Source: Dehalococcoidia bacterium
Lineage (GTDB): Bacteria > Chloroflexota > Dehalococcoidia > SAR202 > UBA11138
NCBI GenBank assembly: GCA_012270625.1
Contig: JAAXHZ010000196.1
Location: forward strand, 1-21,691
Length of the DNA stretch: 21,691 nt
Reading direction: 5' to 3'
The notes under the pieces are model-generated. The model was not told the origin of the DNA and searched no databases. It saw nothing but the letters and a program-made list of their open reading frames with translations. The translations under genes were made by a program, and so were the position numbers. Of this stretch, positions 1-6,976 are shown piece after piece (position 1 is the first letter of the stretch; each line of letters begins with the position of its first letter).

Positions 1-1313
1 CCGTCCACCTCTCTCGTGCCGTCATTTCTGAGCAGATAGTGGAGGCATGTGCCCCAGTGGAACCGCTCTGTGTACCTACAGTCCCCTCCCGGCTCCACCT
101 GCGGCTCGAACAGGCGCAGGTGGAATCCTACGTTGGTGACAAACAAGTCCAGGTCTTCATCTCCGTCGTAATCACCGACCGCAAAGCCCATCCAATTGCC
201 GGACTCATCTATTCCCATGGCCTCCGCCACTGGCGTGAACCGGACGTCACCGGGTGACGAATCGTTGCGGAACACGTATGGTCTATGGCCGTCGTTGGCA
301 ACCCACAAGTCAGGATCGCCATCGTCGTCGTGGTCGAAGAAGAGCACCGCGTGGGTTCTTCCGGACGGATCTGCTACGCGGTTGCCACCCGCATCTGTAA
401 TGGTTGGATCGTATCCCTCGTACTCGCGACTTGTATCCGGGTCAGTGAACAGTATCGGCTCGCCGTTCGGAAGTCGCATCGTAATCGGGCCGCCATCAAC
501 GCCCGCAGACTTGGCCATCTCCCTGAACGTAAGGTCGCCGTTGTTGACGTACAGCAGGTTGTAGTGACCTGGGTGTGATGCCTTGTCGAACATGAACCAG
601 TCTTCGTCGATGGCGTTTCCAACGTACATATCCAGCCAGCCGTCGCCGTCCACGTCGGCGCAGGCGATGCTCGAAGCAGAGCGGATGTTGACCTCTTCTC
701 CCAGTGCCGACACGGTAATGTCTGTGAATGTCCCGTCGCCATCATTGACGAACAGACGGTCCGCGATCCCCTTCCGCAGATGCCTCGAGGCGATGTCAAC
801 TCCCTCCGCCGACCGGAAGTCCATTCCGTCACCGATGATCCCCCGCGCGCCAACGTACAGGTCCTTGTAACCGTCATTGTTGATGTCGCAGGCCACAGCC
901 CCGCTGCTGTTGTGGTAAGCGAGGTCCACCCCAGCCTCCTCAGACACGTTCTGGAAGGCGCCGTCACCCAGGTTGCTGTACAGGAAGTTAGGATTCCCAG
1001 CGTTTGACGTGATATACAGATCCTGATCGCCATCGTTGTCGTAGTCGAAGACCACGGCAGAGGGACGGTAGTTGGAGACCTCGAAGCCGTCCATGAGCGC
1101 TTGCGGCGCGACATTCACGAAGGGCGTAATGTCCGGGCGATCATCTGCGGCATCCTTCGGCTCCGGTTCTCCAGCCACGCTGGCATCCGACATCATCGGA
1201 GATGGAATGCTCGTGGCCAATCCGGACTGCTGCTGTTCGTCCGCGCAAGACATAGCCGCTAGGACTATCACGCACAGTACGGTCGCTAGTGCGACCCGTG
1301 AGACACTCAGCAA
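1..1313 (-). CDS. FG-GAP/VCBS repeat lipoprotein, CRTAC1-like (3' end cut by window)
   Basis: The frame is open from here to the left edge, so the C-terminus is missing. At least five calcium-binding FG-GAP motifs of the D-x-D-x-D-G type are visible, for example DYDNDGDQDLYIT, DINNDGYKDLYVG, DVDGDGWLDMYVG, DHDDDGDPDLWVA and DYDGDEDLDLFVT. These are typical of exported seven-bladed beta-propellers of the CRTAC1 (ASPIC/UnbV) family. The N-terminus is a short hydrophobic signal ending in AAMSC, a plausible but imperfect lipobox, followed by a low-complexity linker. I chose the TTG at 1313 because GGGGGAG lies 5 nt upstream of it. An in-frame ATG at 1355 is the alternative and has only an AGGTG touching it. 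The gene lies 103 nt downstream of the importer permease on the same strand, and I see no promoter in that gap, so it is probably the last visible gene of the importer operon. Family assignment is firm; the function is not known. Confidence 0.85.
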   Translation of the reverse strand, partial: MLSVSRVALATVLCVIVLAAMSCADEQQQSGLATSIPSPMMSDASVAGEPEPKDAADDRPDITPFVNVAPQALMDGFEVSNYRPSAVVFDYDNDGDQDLYITSNAGNPNFLYSNLGDGAFQNVSEEAGVDLAYHNSSGAVACDINNDGYKDLYVGARGIIGDGMDFRSAEGVDIASRHLRKGIADRLFVNDGDGTFTDITVSALGEEVNIRSASSIACADVDGDGWLDMYVGNAIDEDWFMFDKASHPGHYNLLYVNNGDLTFREMAKSAGVDGGPITMRLPNGEPILFTDPDTSREYEGYDPTITDAGGNRVADPSGRTHAVLFFDHDDDGDPDLWVANDGHRPYVFRNDSSPGDVRFTPVAEAMGIDESGNWMGFAVGDYDGDEDLDLFVTNVGFHLRLFEPQVEPGGDCRYTERFHWGTCLHYLLRNDGTREVD

Positions 1314-1416
1314 TCTCACTCCCCCTTTGAGGAACGTGCACGGAGCGAGGTGCATCACCTATCGATGACTCAGCGCAGGGTAAACCTGAATCGACGGACT
1401 GACACGATCACAGCGG

Positions 1417-2325
1417 TCAAATCTGCCGAAGCCGTGGGTCCAGCTTATCCCGAAGCCAGTCACCGAAGAAGTTCATCGAGAACACGATCAACAGTATCGC
1501 GAGTCCAGGGAAGAACGAGATCCACCAGTCCGTTGCGACGTACTGCCGACCCTCCGACACCATGCTGCCCCACGACGGCTGCGGAGGAGGAATACCGACT
1601 CCGAGGAAGCTCAAAACAGACTCCGTGAGTATCAGCGAACCGACTTGCAGGGACGAGAGCACCATGACCGTGTTTACCACGCCGGGCAAGATGTGCTTGA
1701 GTGCTATTCGCAGTCCCGATGCCCCTGCCACTCTGGCTAGAGCGACGTAGTCCGTCGTCTTGAGTTGGAGCGTCTCAGCTCGCACCTGCCTGGCAAAAGG
1801 CGCCCACGTGAACAGCGCCAGAAGGATTATGACAAGTTCCAGACTTGGCCCCCACACGACAGATGCCACCAGTGCCACGACGATAAACGGCAGCGCGAAC
1901 ACGAAGTCCACTAGCCTCATTAGAGCCTCGTCCACAAGGCCTCCGATGTAGCCCGATGCAAGTCCCACCACCGTCCCTAGCGCCGCACCGGCTACCAGCA
2001 CAACTGAGGCCACCAGCAGCGATACACGTGCGCCGAAGATCATCCTGCTGAGAATTCCGCGCCCAATGTGATCGGTCCCCAAGAGAAATTTGGCCGATCC
2101 TTCCTCGTCCCACACAGGGGGAACGTTCCGATCAGCCAAGTCCCCTTCCAGCGGGTCATGCGGCGCCACAAGCTCGGCGAACACTGCCACGAACACAAGG
2201 ATCAGGACTATCGCTACCGGAATAACGGGCCAGCGTCTGAAAGCCTGAAACCCCGCTACAAAGGGATTGGTACTTGGCGCAAAGTCGCGGGATATCGCCC
2301 CGGCATCCGATTCTTGGCTACTCAT
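1417..2325 (-). CDS. Oligopeptide/dipeptide-type ABC transporter permease, DppC/OppC family
   Basis: This is an inner-membrane subunit of a peptide/nickel-type (PepT) importer. It has an N-terminal membrane anchor (RWPVIPVAIVLILVFVAVF), the conserved GTDHIGRGILSRMIFGARVSL block, and five further hydrophobic segments. The cytoplasmic EAA loop that docks the ATPase is DYVALARVAGASGLRIALKH. The C-terminal blocks FLGVGIPPPQPSWG and GDWLRDKLDPR are also characteristic. About 302 residues is normal for the family. I use the ATG at 2325, which overlaps the stop of the upstream permease by 8 nt and suggests translational coupling. An in-frame ATG at 2352 would add nine residues but has no Shine-Dalgarno sequence and would lengthen the overlap. 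The substrate cannot be read from the permease. Confidence 0.93.
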   Translation of the reverse strand: MSSQESDAGAISRDFAPSTNPFVAGFQAFRRWPVIPVAIVLILVFVAVFAELVAPHDPLEGDLADRNVPPVWDEEGSAKFLLGTDHIGRGILSRMIFGARVSLLVASVVLVAGAALGTVVGLASGYIGGLVDEALMRLVDFVFALPFIVVALVASVVWGPSLELVIILLALFTWAPFARQVRAETLQLKTTDYVALARVAGASGLRIALKHILPGVVNTVMVLSSLQVGSLILTESVLSFLGVGIPPPQPSWGSMVSEGRQYVATDWWISFFPGLAILLIVFSMNFFGDWLRDKLDPRLRQI

Positions 2326-3241
2326 AGCGAATTCTCGGGTCGAGCACCCCATACAGGACGTCTGCGAACAGGCTGGCTGCTAGGAAAACCATGCCGAAGA
2401 CAAGCGCGAGTCCCGTCACCAAGGGGAAGTCAGTGTTTAGCGCGGCGTTTACCGCAAGTCTGCCTATACCTGGCCACGCGAACACGGTCTCTACTACGAC
2501 AGTGCCGGTCATGAAGCCGGCCAACAGAATCATGGCATACGTGAGCGGAGAGATCAGTGCGTTTCGGAAGGCATGCTTCCAGATTATTGCGCCTGAGCTC
2601 ACACCTTTCGCCCTAGCGAGTTTGACGAACTCGCTGTCCAGCACTTCGAGCATCGAAGACCTTGTCAGACGAAGAAGCCCAGCCGCCGGCAGCCAGCCGA
2701 GCGTCGCCACGGGCAACACAAAGTGCTGCCAGTCGCCCCGTCGGGAAGTCGGGAGCCAGTCGAGTTGGACGCTGAATACAATCACCAGCACGATGGCTAT
2801 CCAGAACGGCGGAACCGATTGTCCCAGCAGCGCGAAACTTCGGCCTATGTAGTCCCACGCAGTGCTCCGTTTGACGGCTGACAGCACGCCGAGCGGAATT
2901 CCCAGCAACATGGCTGCCACGAACGATATGCCTGACAGCTGGAGCGTCGCCGGGAGAGACTCCATGATCATCTCGAGAGAGTTCCGCTGGTAGTAAACGG
3001 AGTTCCCGAAATCTCCACGCACCGCTTTGCCGACCCAGATCATGTACTGAACGAGCAGGGGCTTATCCAGGCCCATTGCCTTTCCCTGAGCCTCCCACGC
3101 CTCCGACGTAGTCCTCGTGTACTGGGTCATGTACAGGTATCGGGGATCTCCGGTCGCGTGCGAAAGTGAGAACACCAAAATGGTCAGGCCGAACAGCACG
3201 ACTACAATCGCAGCAAGTTTTCGAAGGATTAGTCTTCGCAT
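2318..3241 (-). CDS. Oligopeptide/dipeptide-type ABC transporter permease, DppB/OppB family
   Basis: This partners the downstream DppC-type permease to form the membrane channel. It has the typical short N-terminus before TM1 (MRRLILRKLAAIVVVLFGLT). A periplasmic segment follows with the family block AMGLDKPLLVQYMIWVGKAV and then RGDFGNSV. The EAA loop is FVKLARAKGVSSGAIIWKHA, followed by FRNALISPLTY. The C-terminal blocks VETVFAWPGIGRLAVNA and DVLYGVLDPRIRYE are present. At 307 residues it is full length. The start is fixed by homology because TM1 begins almost at once, yet no Shine-Dalgarno sequence is visible before the ATG at 3241. The 115-nt gap upstream holds a strong stem-loop, so the permeases may be expressed less than the binding protein. 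Confidence 0.94.
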   Translation of the reverse strand: MRRLILRKLAAIVVVLFGLTILVFSLSHATGDPRYLYMTQYTRTTSEAWEAQGKAMGLDKPLLVQYMIWVGKAVRGDFGNSVYYQRNSLEMIMESLPATLQLSGISFVAAMLLGIPLGVLSAVKRSTAWDYIGRSFALLGQSVPPFWIAIVLVIVFSVQLDWLPTSRRGDWQHFVLPVATLGWLPAAGLLRLTRSSMLEVLDSEFVKLARAKGVSSGAIIWKHAFRNALISPLTYAMILLAGFMTGTVVVETVFAWPGIGRLAVNAALNTDFPLVTGLALVFGMVFLAASLFADVLYGVLDPRIRYE

Positions 3242-3287
3242 ATGGTTTAGGTGTCAGGCTTCAGCAGTCAGTGTGTCAAACATCCAG

Positions 3288-3348
3288 CGTCAGCTATGGG
3301 GTATCAGGCAGCGACCGTCGGAGGCTGGTCCTGCCTGATACCCTGACG
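3288..3348 (-). promoter_or_regulatory. Intercistronic stem-loop between binding-protein and permease genes
   Basis: On the minus strand a 13-bp perfect stem (GGGTATCAGGCAG with CTGCCTGATACCC, 3331-3343 and 3299-3311) continues inward, after a one-base bulge, with GACC/GGTC. It continues outward with CGTCA/TGACG across a short bulge. It starts 9 nt after the binding-protein stop codon. No U-run follows, so it is not a classical terminator. Hairpins in this position of importer operons are known to protect the upstream message from 3' decay or cause partial termination, and that is the inferred role here. Confidence 0.75.
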
Positions 3349-3356
3349 CCTCTAAC

Positions 3357-5279
3357 CTACTTATCTATGACTACAGTGGCAGGGTTATTGAAGCTGCTGC
3401 CCCAGTAGGGATGCCACTCCTTGATGGTGGGCAGCTTTACCCAGAAGCTCTTGACCGTTGCCACAGCGGCGTTGATATGCCAGTACGACATATAGTTCTG
3501 GAAGTGGATGCTGTTCTGTATCCTCTTTTCCAAATTTGGCTCGATGTCGTTCTCGTAGTTCACGTCGCATATCACAGCCGGCAGCTCCGCTCCACCGAGG
3601 TGTCCCGGAGTTGGGCAGAAGAACGGTGCCTTCGTGCCGCCTGGAGGCATTCCCCAGCCATGCAGCCACGGCACGTCCATCTCCTTGGTGACCGTCTCCG
3701 GCCTTCTCGAAGCATACGGCGACTTGTCCACAGTGACGTCGAGATTCAGATGCTCTCGCCACATCTCGGCCACGGCGTCGGCCAGTTCTGGGTCCCACGT
3801 GTTGGGGACGCTCTCAGTCGCCCAGAATACGACCGAGAAGCCATCGGGATAGCCTGCCTCTGACAGATACTCCCTTGCCATCGCCGGATCGAACGGGATT
3901 GTCCACTCCTCTTGGAAGTTCTCGTCACCCGGAGGGAACTGCGTGTGCATCGCGGTGTAGGCTACGTCGCTAAAGCCGTCCATGACGTTGTCGACGATAG
4001 CCTGCCGGTCGATAGCCATCGACATCGCCCAGCGTACCTTTCTAGGCCCTTCCATATCCGGGCAGACCGAGCCGGCCGGAGGTGGCAGAGCCGAGAATAT
4101 AGCGTCGTAGTCACAACCCTCGCCAAACGGATTGCCGATCCACGGGTGCTCGTCGTCCGGCAGGAACCCGGGCCTCGGGTTTTTGATCAGGTCGGGCTCT
4201 TCACACTCAGGACAGACCTTCGCCCAGTAGTTGCCAGAGAAGTAGATCGTGTTCGGGTTGGGCAAGCCCATCGGCACTGCGATGCCATTGGTGTCGTCAA
4301 CTATCCCCGCAACCTTCTTGACGGAGATCTTTGTGATGTCCACCTCACTGGTGCGAATCGCGGCTTCGCGAGTCGCGTCTTCAGGCATTTCGTAAATGTA
4401 CAGAGTCTTGATGTTTGGAACTATCCGCCAGTGGTCGGTCAGTGCTTCGGCCACGATCTCATCGTTGCCAACCCACCGCCTGGCCTTGAAGGGGCCGGTC
4501 CCTATCGGAGTTGTGATGAAGTCGGCCTCGCCCATCTCCTCGAAGCAGTGCTTGCACGTGATTCCAAAAGTGGAGTCCCAGCCGAGACCGCCGTGCAGCA
4601 CACCCCAGGTCGGACTGAACTCACCAGGAACAACATTCATTTGCGCGGTGAACTCGTCTATGACTTCCCATCCTGCTCTGTGCCCAGGCGAAAGCTGCTC
4701 TCCAGCGTTGCTGACTGAGCCGGTCTTGAAGGAGTTGTTGAAGGTGAACACGACGTCTTCGGCCTTCAGCTCACCCCAATCGTCGTGCCACATTATCCCC
4801 CTTCGGATATTGAGCGTGGCGCTGTTCATATCGTCAGCGATTGTCCAGGACTCGGCGATCTCCGGCTCATGGATCTCCTGTGAAGGAATCGTTCCCGGCT
4901 CGGTGAACTGTGCCCTGAATATGCCCTCGAATATCTGGAAGTCCGTGCCCGGACCTCCGACTGTGCCATTAGCGTCCTTCTCCTGGAGCTGCACTAGGGG
5001 ATGCAGCAGCGGAACGCCGACGTACAGCTCGCCTTTCGGTTCCTTGCCCATGGCCTGAGATGGGGGCTGGGCAGGTGCCGGCGCTGCCGTAGGAGCAGGC
5101 GCAGCCGGGGCAGCGGCCGCTGGAGCCGAGGTCGGTGCTGGTGCAGCGGGGGCTGTGGTTGCCACCGGAGCCGGCTCTTCAGTTTGGCTGCTGCAGGCAA
5201 CCGCTAGGAAAATAGCCAAAATACCGAGGGCCAGCGCACACAGACGTACCAGTGTCCCTCTTCTAGTAAATTCAGTCAT
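3357..5279 (-). CDS. Extracellular solute-binding lipoprotein, family 5 (peptide-type ABC importer)
   Basis: This is the substrate receptor of the importer encoded with it. It starts with a basic n-region, a hydrophobic core and LAVAC, giving lipidation at Cys29. An Ala/Pro/Thr linker of about 45 residues (30-75) tethers the domain to the membrane. The mature domain begins at GELYVGVPLLHP. It carries SBP_bac_5 hallmarks: an AESWTIADD-like block near 142, LRRGIMWHDDWGELKAEDVVFTF around 157-180, GTGPFKARRW at 260-269, and VRWAMSMAIDRQAIVDNVMDG at 415-435. It is about 640 residues, longer than the usual 500-600, because of the linker and an insert around 345-410. The mature protein has eight cysteines, including CKHC (242-245) and CPEC (356-359), which is unusual. 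The start at 5279 is supported by GGAGGA 4 nt upstream. The substrate is unknown; peptides are only one option for this family. Confidence 0.93.
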   Translation of the reverse strand: MTEFTRRGTLVRLCALALGILAIFLAVACSSQTEEPAPVATTAPAAPAPTSAPAAAAPAAPAPTAAPAPAQPPSQAMGKEPKGELYVGVPLLHPLVQLQEKDANGTVGGPGTDFQIFEGIFRAQFTEPGTIPSQEIHEPEIAESWTIADDMNSATLNIRRGIMWHDDWGELKAEDVVFTFNNSFKTGSVSNAGEQLSPGHRAGWEVIDEFTAQMNVVPGEFSPTWGVLHGGLGWDSTFGITCKHCFEEMGEADFITTPIGTGPFKARRWVGNDEIVAEALTDHWRIVPNIKTLYIYEMPEDATREAAIRTSEVDITKISVKKVAGIVDDTNGIAVPMGLPNPNTIYFSGNYWAKVCPECEEPDLIKNPRPGFLPDDEHPWIGNPFGEGCDYDAIFSALPPPAGSVCPDMEGPRKVRWAMSMAIDRQAIVDNVMDGFSDVAYTAMHTQFPPGDENFQEEWTIPFDPAMAREYLSEAGYPDGFSVVFWATESVPNTWDPELADAVAEMWREHLNLDVTVDKSPYASRRPETVTKEMDVPWLHGWGMPPGGTKAPFFCPTPGHLGGAELPAVICDVNYENDIEPNLEKRIQNSIHFQNYMSYWHINAAVATVKSFWVKLPTIKEWHPYWGSSFNNPATVVIDK

Positions 5280-5357
5280 GTAGTCCTCCCTAGAGTCGAT
5301 GTAATACTCGATCTCGACAGAGCGAAAGTTGCTCTGGCCGACCTGAGCCGACCTCCG

Positions 5358-5381
5358 TGCGGAATGTCCAGCATATCCGCA
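5358..5381 (-). promoter_or_regulatory. 5'-terminal stem-loop of the importer mRNA leader
   Basis: On the minus strand TGCGGA pairs with TCCGCA, and ATG with CAT inside a one-base bulge, leaving a 5-nt loop. It begins about 3 nt after the transcription start predicted from the promoter at 5391-5419. A second, smaller stem (CAGAGC/GCTCTG, 5318-5336) follows in the leader. A hairpin at the very 5' end commonly stabilises an mRNA; that role is inferred here. Confidence 0.5.
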
Positions 5382-5390
5382 TCAAGTGCC

Positions 5391-5419
5391 AAAATACGTC
5401 GGCATCTTGCAGATGTCAA
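5391..5419 (-). promoter_or_regulatory. Predicted sigma70-type promoter of the importer operon
   Basis: On the minus strand there is a perfect -35 box TTGACA (5419-5414), a 17-nt spacer and a -10 box TATTTT (5396-5391; 4 of 6 matches). The expected start near 5384 gives a leader of about 105 nt before the binding-protein ATG. It lies back to back with the tRNA promoter, with 13 bp between the two -35 boxes. Confidence 0.65.
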
Positions 5420-5432
5420 GTTTCACCTCTTA

Positions 5433-5462
5433 TTGCCCGTCCAACTGTCAAGTCGTTACAAT
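5433..5462 (+). promoter_or_regulatory. Predicted sigma70-type promoter of tRNA-Pro
   Basis: A -35 box TTGCCC (5433-5438; 4 of 6 matches), an 18-nt spacer and a -10 box TACAAT (5457-5462; 5 of 6 matches) precede the tRNA. Transcription would start near 5469, about 13 nt before the mature 5' end. This short leader is typical for tRNA genes. Confidence 0.6.
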
Positions 5463-5481
5463 ATGAGTTGGTAGCGATAGT

Positions 5482-5557
5482 CGGGGCGTAGCGCAGTCGG
5501 TAGCGCGCCACGTTCGGGACGTGGAGGTCGCTGGTTCAAGTCCAGTCGCCCCGACCA
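5482..5557 (+). tRNA. tRNA-Pro (anticodon CGG)
   Basis: The cloverleaf folds fully. The acceptor stem is CGGGGCG with CGCCCCG, and the D stem is GCGC/GCGC. The anticodon stem CCACG/CGTGG encloses loop TTCGGGA, with anticodon CGG at 5515-5517. The T arm is GCTGG-TTCAAGT-CCAGT with one G-U pair at its base. Discriminator A is followed by an encoded CCA at 5555-5557. The CGGGG start is typical of bacterial tRNA-Pro. It reads CCG codons. No terminator stem is obvious before the next gene 121 nt downstream, so read-through into it cannot be excluded. Confidence 0.97.
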
Positions 5558-5678
5558 GTTTCGCAGCCAGCCTTGCAAGTGCGCCCGCCTACGGTGCGAT
5601 CCGCGAGGATGCTCTGGCATCGGATGGTCCGGGGCCAGTCTGCTGGGGACGATTCAGTTCTCCAAGGAGAGGATCTTC

Positions 5679-6968
5679 TTGAACGGCGATGACGGCCGCG
5701 TCGGAATCCTAATGGGCGGCGGCCCCGCTCCGGGCATCAACAGTGCGATAAGTGCGGCAACCATAGAGGCGATCAATCGAGGCTGCAAGGTGGTCGGCAT
5801 ATTGGACGGCTTCTCACACTTGATGGAGGGCCGAACCGACATGACCCTGCCGCTTGCGATTGCCGATGTTGCGCAGATTCATCACCGGGGCGGATCGATA
5901 ATTCGCACGTCTCGGGCCAACCCCACTCGCAGGCCGGAACACCTGGAGAACACTGTATCCGCGCTGAGAAAGCTGCGCATCTCATACCTTGTCACCATAG
6001 GTGGTGATGACACGGCCTTCAGCGCGTCTGAAGTTTCCAGACAGGCCGGCAGCCGCATCAGGGTTGCCCATATACCAAAGACCATCGACAACGATTTGCC
6101 ACTGCCTGGAAACATGCCCACCTTCGGCTATGAGACAGCGAGGCACTTGGGAACAGAGCTGGTCCGAAACCTGATCGAAGACTTCAGGACAACCAATCGC
6201 TGGTACTTCGTGACGGCCATGGGGCGCGCGGCAGGACATCTGGCCCTCGGAATCGGCAAGGCCGCGGCGGCGACCCTGACGATCATACCGGAGGAGTTTA
6301 CGGACGATCGTATTAGCCTCAGACAGGTGTGTGACGTGCTGGAGACGGCGATTCTCAAGCGGCGCGTGATGGGAAAAGATCGCGGACTCGCTGTCGTCGC
6401 GGAGGGCGTGGCCGAGAGATTCGATCCCGATGAGTTGGAGGATATCCCCGGCGTAGAGGTAGCCAGAGACCAGCACGGTCACCTGCGGCTGGGAGACATC
6501 CAGCTGGAAAAGGCGCTCAGACGCGAGATTCAGCGACGTTTCTCGTCTCGAGGCGAGAACCTGCAGATAGTGGACAGTAACGTGGGTTACGAGTTGAGGT
6601 CGTACCCTCCGATCCCGTTCGATATCGACTACACTCGCAGTCTTGGGTATGGCGCAGCCAGATTCCTGTTGACTGGACTGGATCAAGCCTCAGACGTGAC
6701 GGGAGGACTGATCTGCTTGGTGAATGGCAGGATCGAGGCGCTGCCCTTCGATCAGCTCAGGGACCCGTCCACCGGACGAACCAAAGTGCGCACAGTGGAC
6801 ATCAATGGAGACGGGTACCGGATCGCTCGTAAGTACATGATCCGGCTGGAGAAGTCCGACCTGGAGAACTCTGACATGTGCCGCAAACTAGCCAAGGAGG
6901 CGGGAGTGTCGCCTGACGTCTTCGTCAACAGGTACAGGGGCGTTGTAGAGTTAGCCGGGGCCGCTTAG
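5679..6968 (+). CDS. pfp: 6-phosphofructokinase, pyrophosphate-dependent type (PPi-PFK)
   Basis: It phosphorylates fructose 6-phosphate at C1 to fructose 1,6-bisphosphate. The active-site residues point to pyrophosphate rather than ATP as donor. Phosphate-binding loop GGGPAPGIN is at 13-21. GGDD at 108-111 replaces the GGDG of ATP enzymes, and PKTIDND at 133-139 replaces PGTIDND; both changes are the established markers of PPi specificity. MGR at 181-183, followed by AAGHLAL, forms the sugar-phosphate site. The PPi reaction is reversible, so the enzyme could serve glycolysis and gluconeogenesis. Length 429 suits this clade. The start is a TTG at 5679, chosen because AAGGAGAGG ends 6 nt before it; ATGs upstream are out of frame. 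The aldolase for the next step begins 8 nt after the stop, so the two are almost certainly co-transcribed. PPi use is inferred from motifs. Confidence 0.93.
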   Translation: MNGDDGRVGILMGGGPAPGINSAISAATIEAINRGCKVVGILDGFSHLMEGRTDMTLPLAIADVAQIHHRGGSIIRTSRANPTRRPEHLENTVSALRKLRISYLVTIGGDDTAFSASEVSRQAGSRIRVAHIPKTIDNDLPLPGNMPTFGYETARHLGTELVRNLIEDFRTTNRWYFVTAMGRAAGHLALGIGKAAAATLTIIPEEFTDDRISLRQVCDVLETAILKRRVMGKDRGLAVVAEGVAERFDPDELEDIPGVEVARDQHGHLRLGDIQLEKALRREIQRRFSSRGENLQIVDSNVGYELRSYPPIPFDIDYTRSLGYGAARFLLTGLDQASDVTGGLICLVNGRIEALPFDQLRDPSTGRTKVRTVDINGDGYRIARKYMIRLEKSDLENSDMCRKLAKEAGVSPDVFVNRYRGVVELAGAA

Positions 6969-6976
6969 TTAACAGG

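Noticed and set aside
374..1114. A 246-codon open frame on the minus strand inside the FG-GAP gene
   Set aside because: The overlapping frame shows repeated calcium-binding D-x-D-x-D-G motifs and a signal peptide; this frame is Thr/Arg/Ser-rich without any recognisable domain.
3274..3279. A perfect TTGACA on the minus strand upstream of permease B, as a possible internal promoter
   Set aside because: No acceptable -10 box lies 16-19 nt downstream; the sequence there is TGACAC or similar.
3912..4718. A 268-codon plus-strand frame opposite the solute-binding protein
   Set aside because: It is a shadow of a clear family 5 binding protein and has no domain or ribosome binding site.
5558..5678. 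A terminator or promoter between tRNA-Pro and the phosphofructokinase gene
   Set aside because: I found only a 5-bp GATGC/GCATC hairpin with no T-run, and no paired -35/-10 boxes. The gap is otherwise featureless apart from the Shine-Dalgarno sequence.
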